From Thermoproteota archaeon (GTDB taxonomy: Archaea; Korarchaeota; Korarchaeia; Korarchaeales; Korarchaeaceae): a stretch of 6,034 bases of DNA. Where the stretch lies: contig WAOH01000043.1 of the NCBI GenBank assembly GCA_015521385.1, positions 1 to 6,034 of the forward strand. Reading direction: 5' to 3'. The notes beneath the pieces are model-generated. The model searched no databases and had not been told where the DNA came from. It saw only the letters and a list, made by a program, of their open reading frames with translations. This document shows, one piece after another, positions 5,934 through 6,034 of this stretch. The position numbers and the translations under genes are program-made. The first letter of the stretch is position 1, and each line of letters opens with the position of its first letter.

Positions 5934-6034
5934 ATGAGGATAACGGCGTGGTATATTCATTATTCTGAGCTATAACAATTGAGAATTCAAACTAAATCTT
6001 TTTTACAGTATCAATATTTAACCTGTCTCTTATA

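Larger units (their letters stand above)
5884..6034. other. AT-rich non-coding region upstream of hypF
   Basis: Markedly richer in A+T than the genes to its left, with stops in all minus-strand frames. It holds the hypF promoter candidates, a T6 run on the plus strand (5999-6004), and otherwise nothing I can assign. On the plus strand no gene is evident. On the minus strand a 13-codon open frame enters from the right edge and stops at TAG (5994-5992); it is too short to call. Confidence 0.6.

Noticed and set aside
6005..6013. AGTATCAAT as another copy of the nikM operator box upstream of hypF.
   Set aside because: It shares the first five bases of AGTATTACT but too little beyond that, within AT-rich DNA where such matches are expected.

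Overview
The window carries six genes, all on the minus strand. It most likely comes from a thermophilic archaeon. Supporting signs are TATA-box-like promoters, GGTG/GAGGTG ribosome binding sites, arginine encoded largely by AGG, frequent GTG/TTG starts and tightly overlapping genes. I infer a TACK-type (crenarchaeal or korarchaeal-like) host but cannot name the organism from sequence alone.

In transcription order (right to left): a 151-bp AT-rich non-coding leader (5884-6034) with at least two TATA-like elements; hypF (about 3562-5883, carbamoyltransferase); hypD (2414-3565, iron-sulfur scaffold protein); a 67-bp intergenic gap (2347-2413) with a probable second promoter, operator-like repeats and a possible hairpin; then a nickel/cobalt ECF transporter of the NikMNQO/CbiMNQO class. 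That transporter comprises nikM (1741-2346, substrate-binding membrane subunit), nikN (1478-1744, small accessory membrane protein), nikQ (756-1481, EcfT-type coupling subunit) and nikO (1-756, ATPase, open at the left edge and so missing its last residues). Coding density is very high: hypF/hypD, nikM/nikN and nikN/nikQ overlap by 4 bp, and nikQ/nikO share one base.

The genes form a coherent pathway. The transporter brings in Ni2+ (or Co2+). HypF makes the thiocarbamate on HypE that becomes the cyanide ligands, and HypD (with HypC) assembles the Fe(CN)2CO unit of [NiFe] hydrogenase. Neighbouring hypF-hypD is the main reason to favour nickel over cobalt as substrate. HypC, HypE, HypA, HypB and the hydrogenase itself are not in this window.

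No RNA gene, CRISPR array, insertion sequence or integrase was found. I see no clearly new system. The most notable points are a Gln in place of the H-loop His in the NikO ATPase, the repeat/palindrome arrangement over the nikM promoter, and uncertainty about the hypF start.
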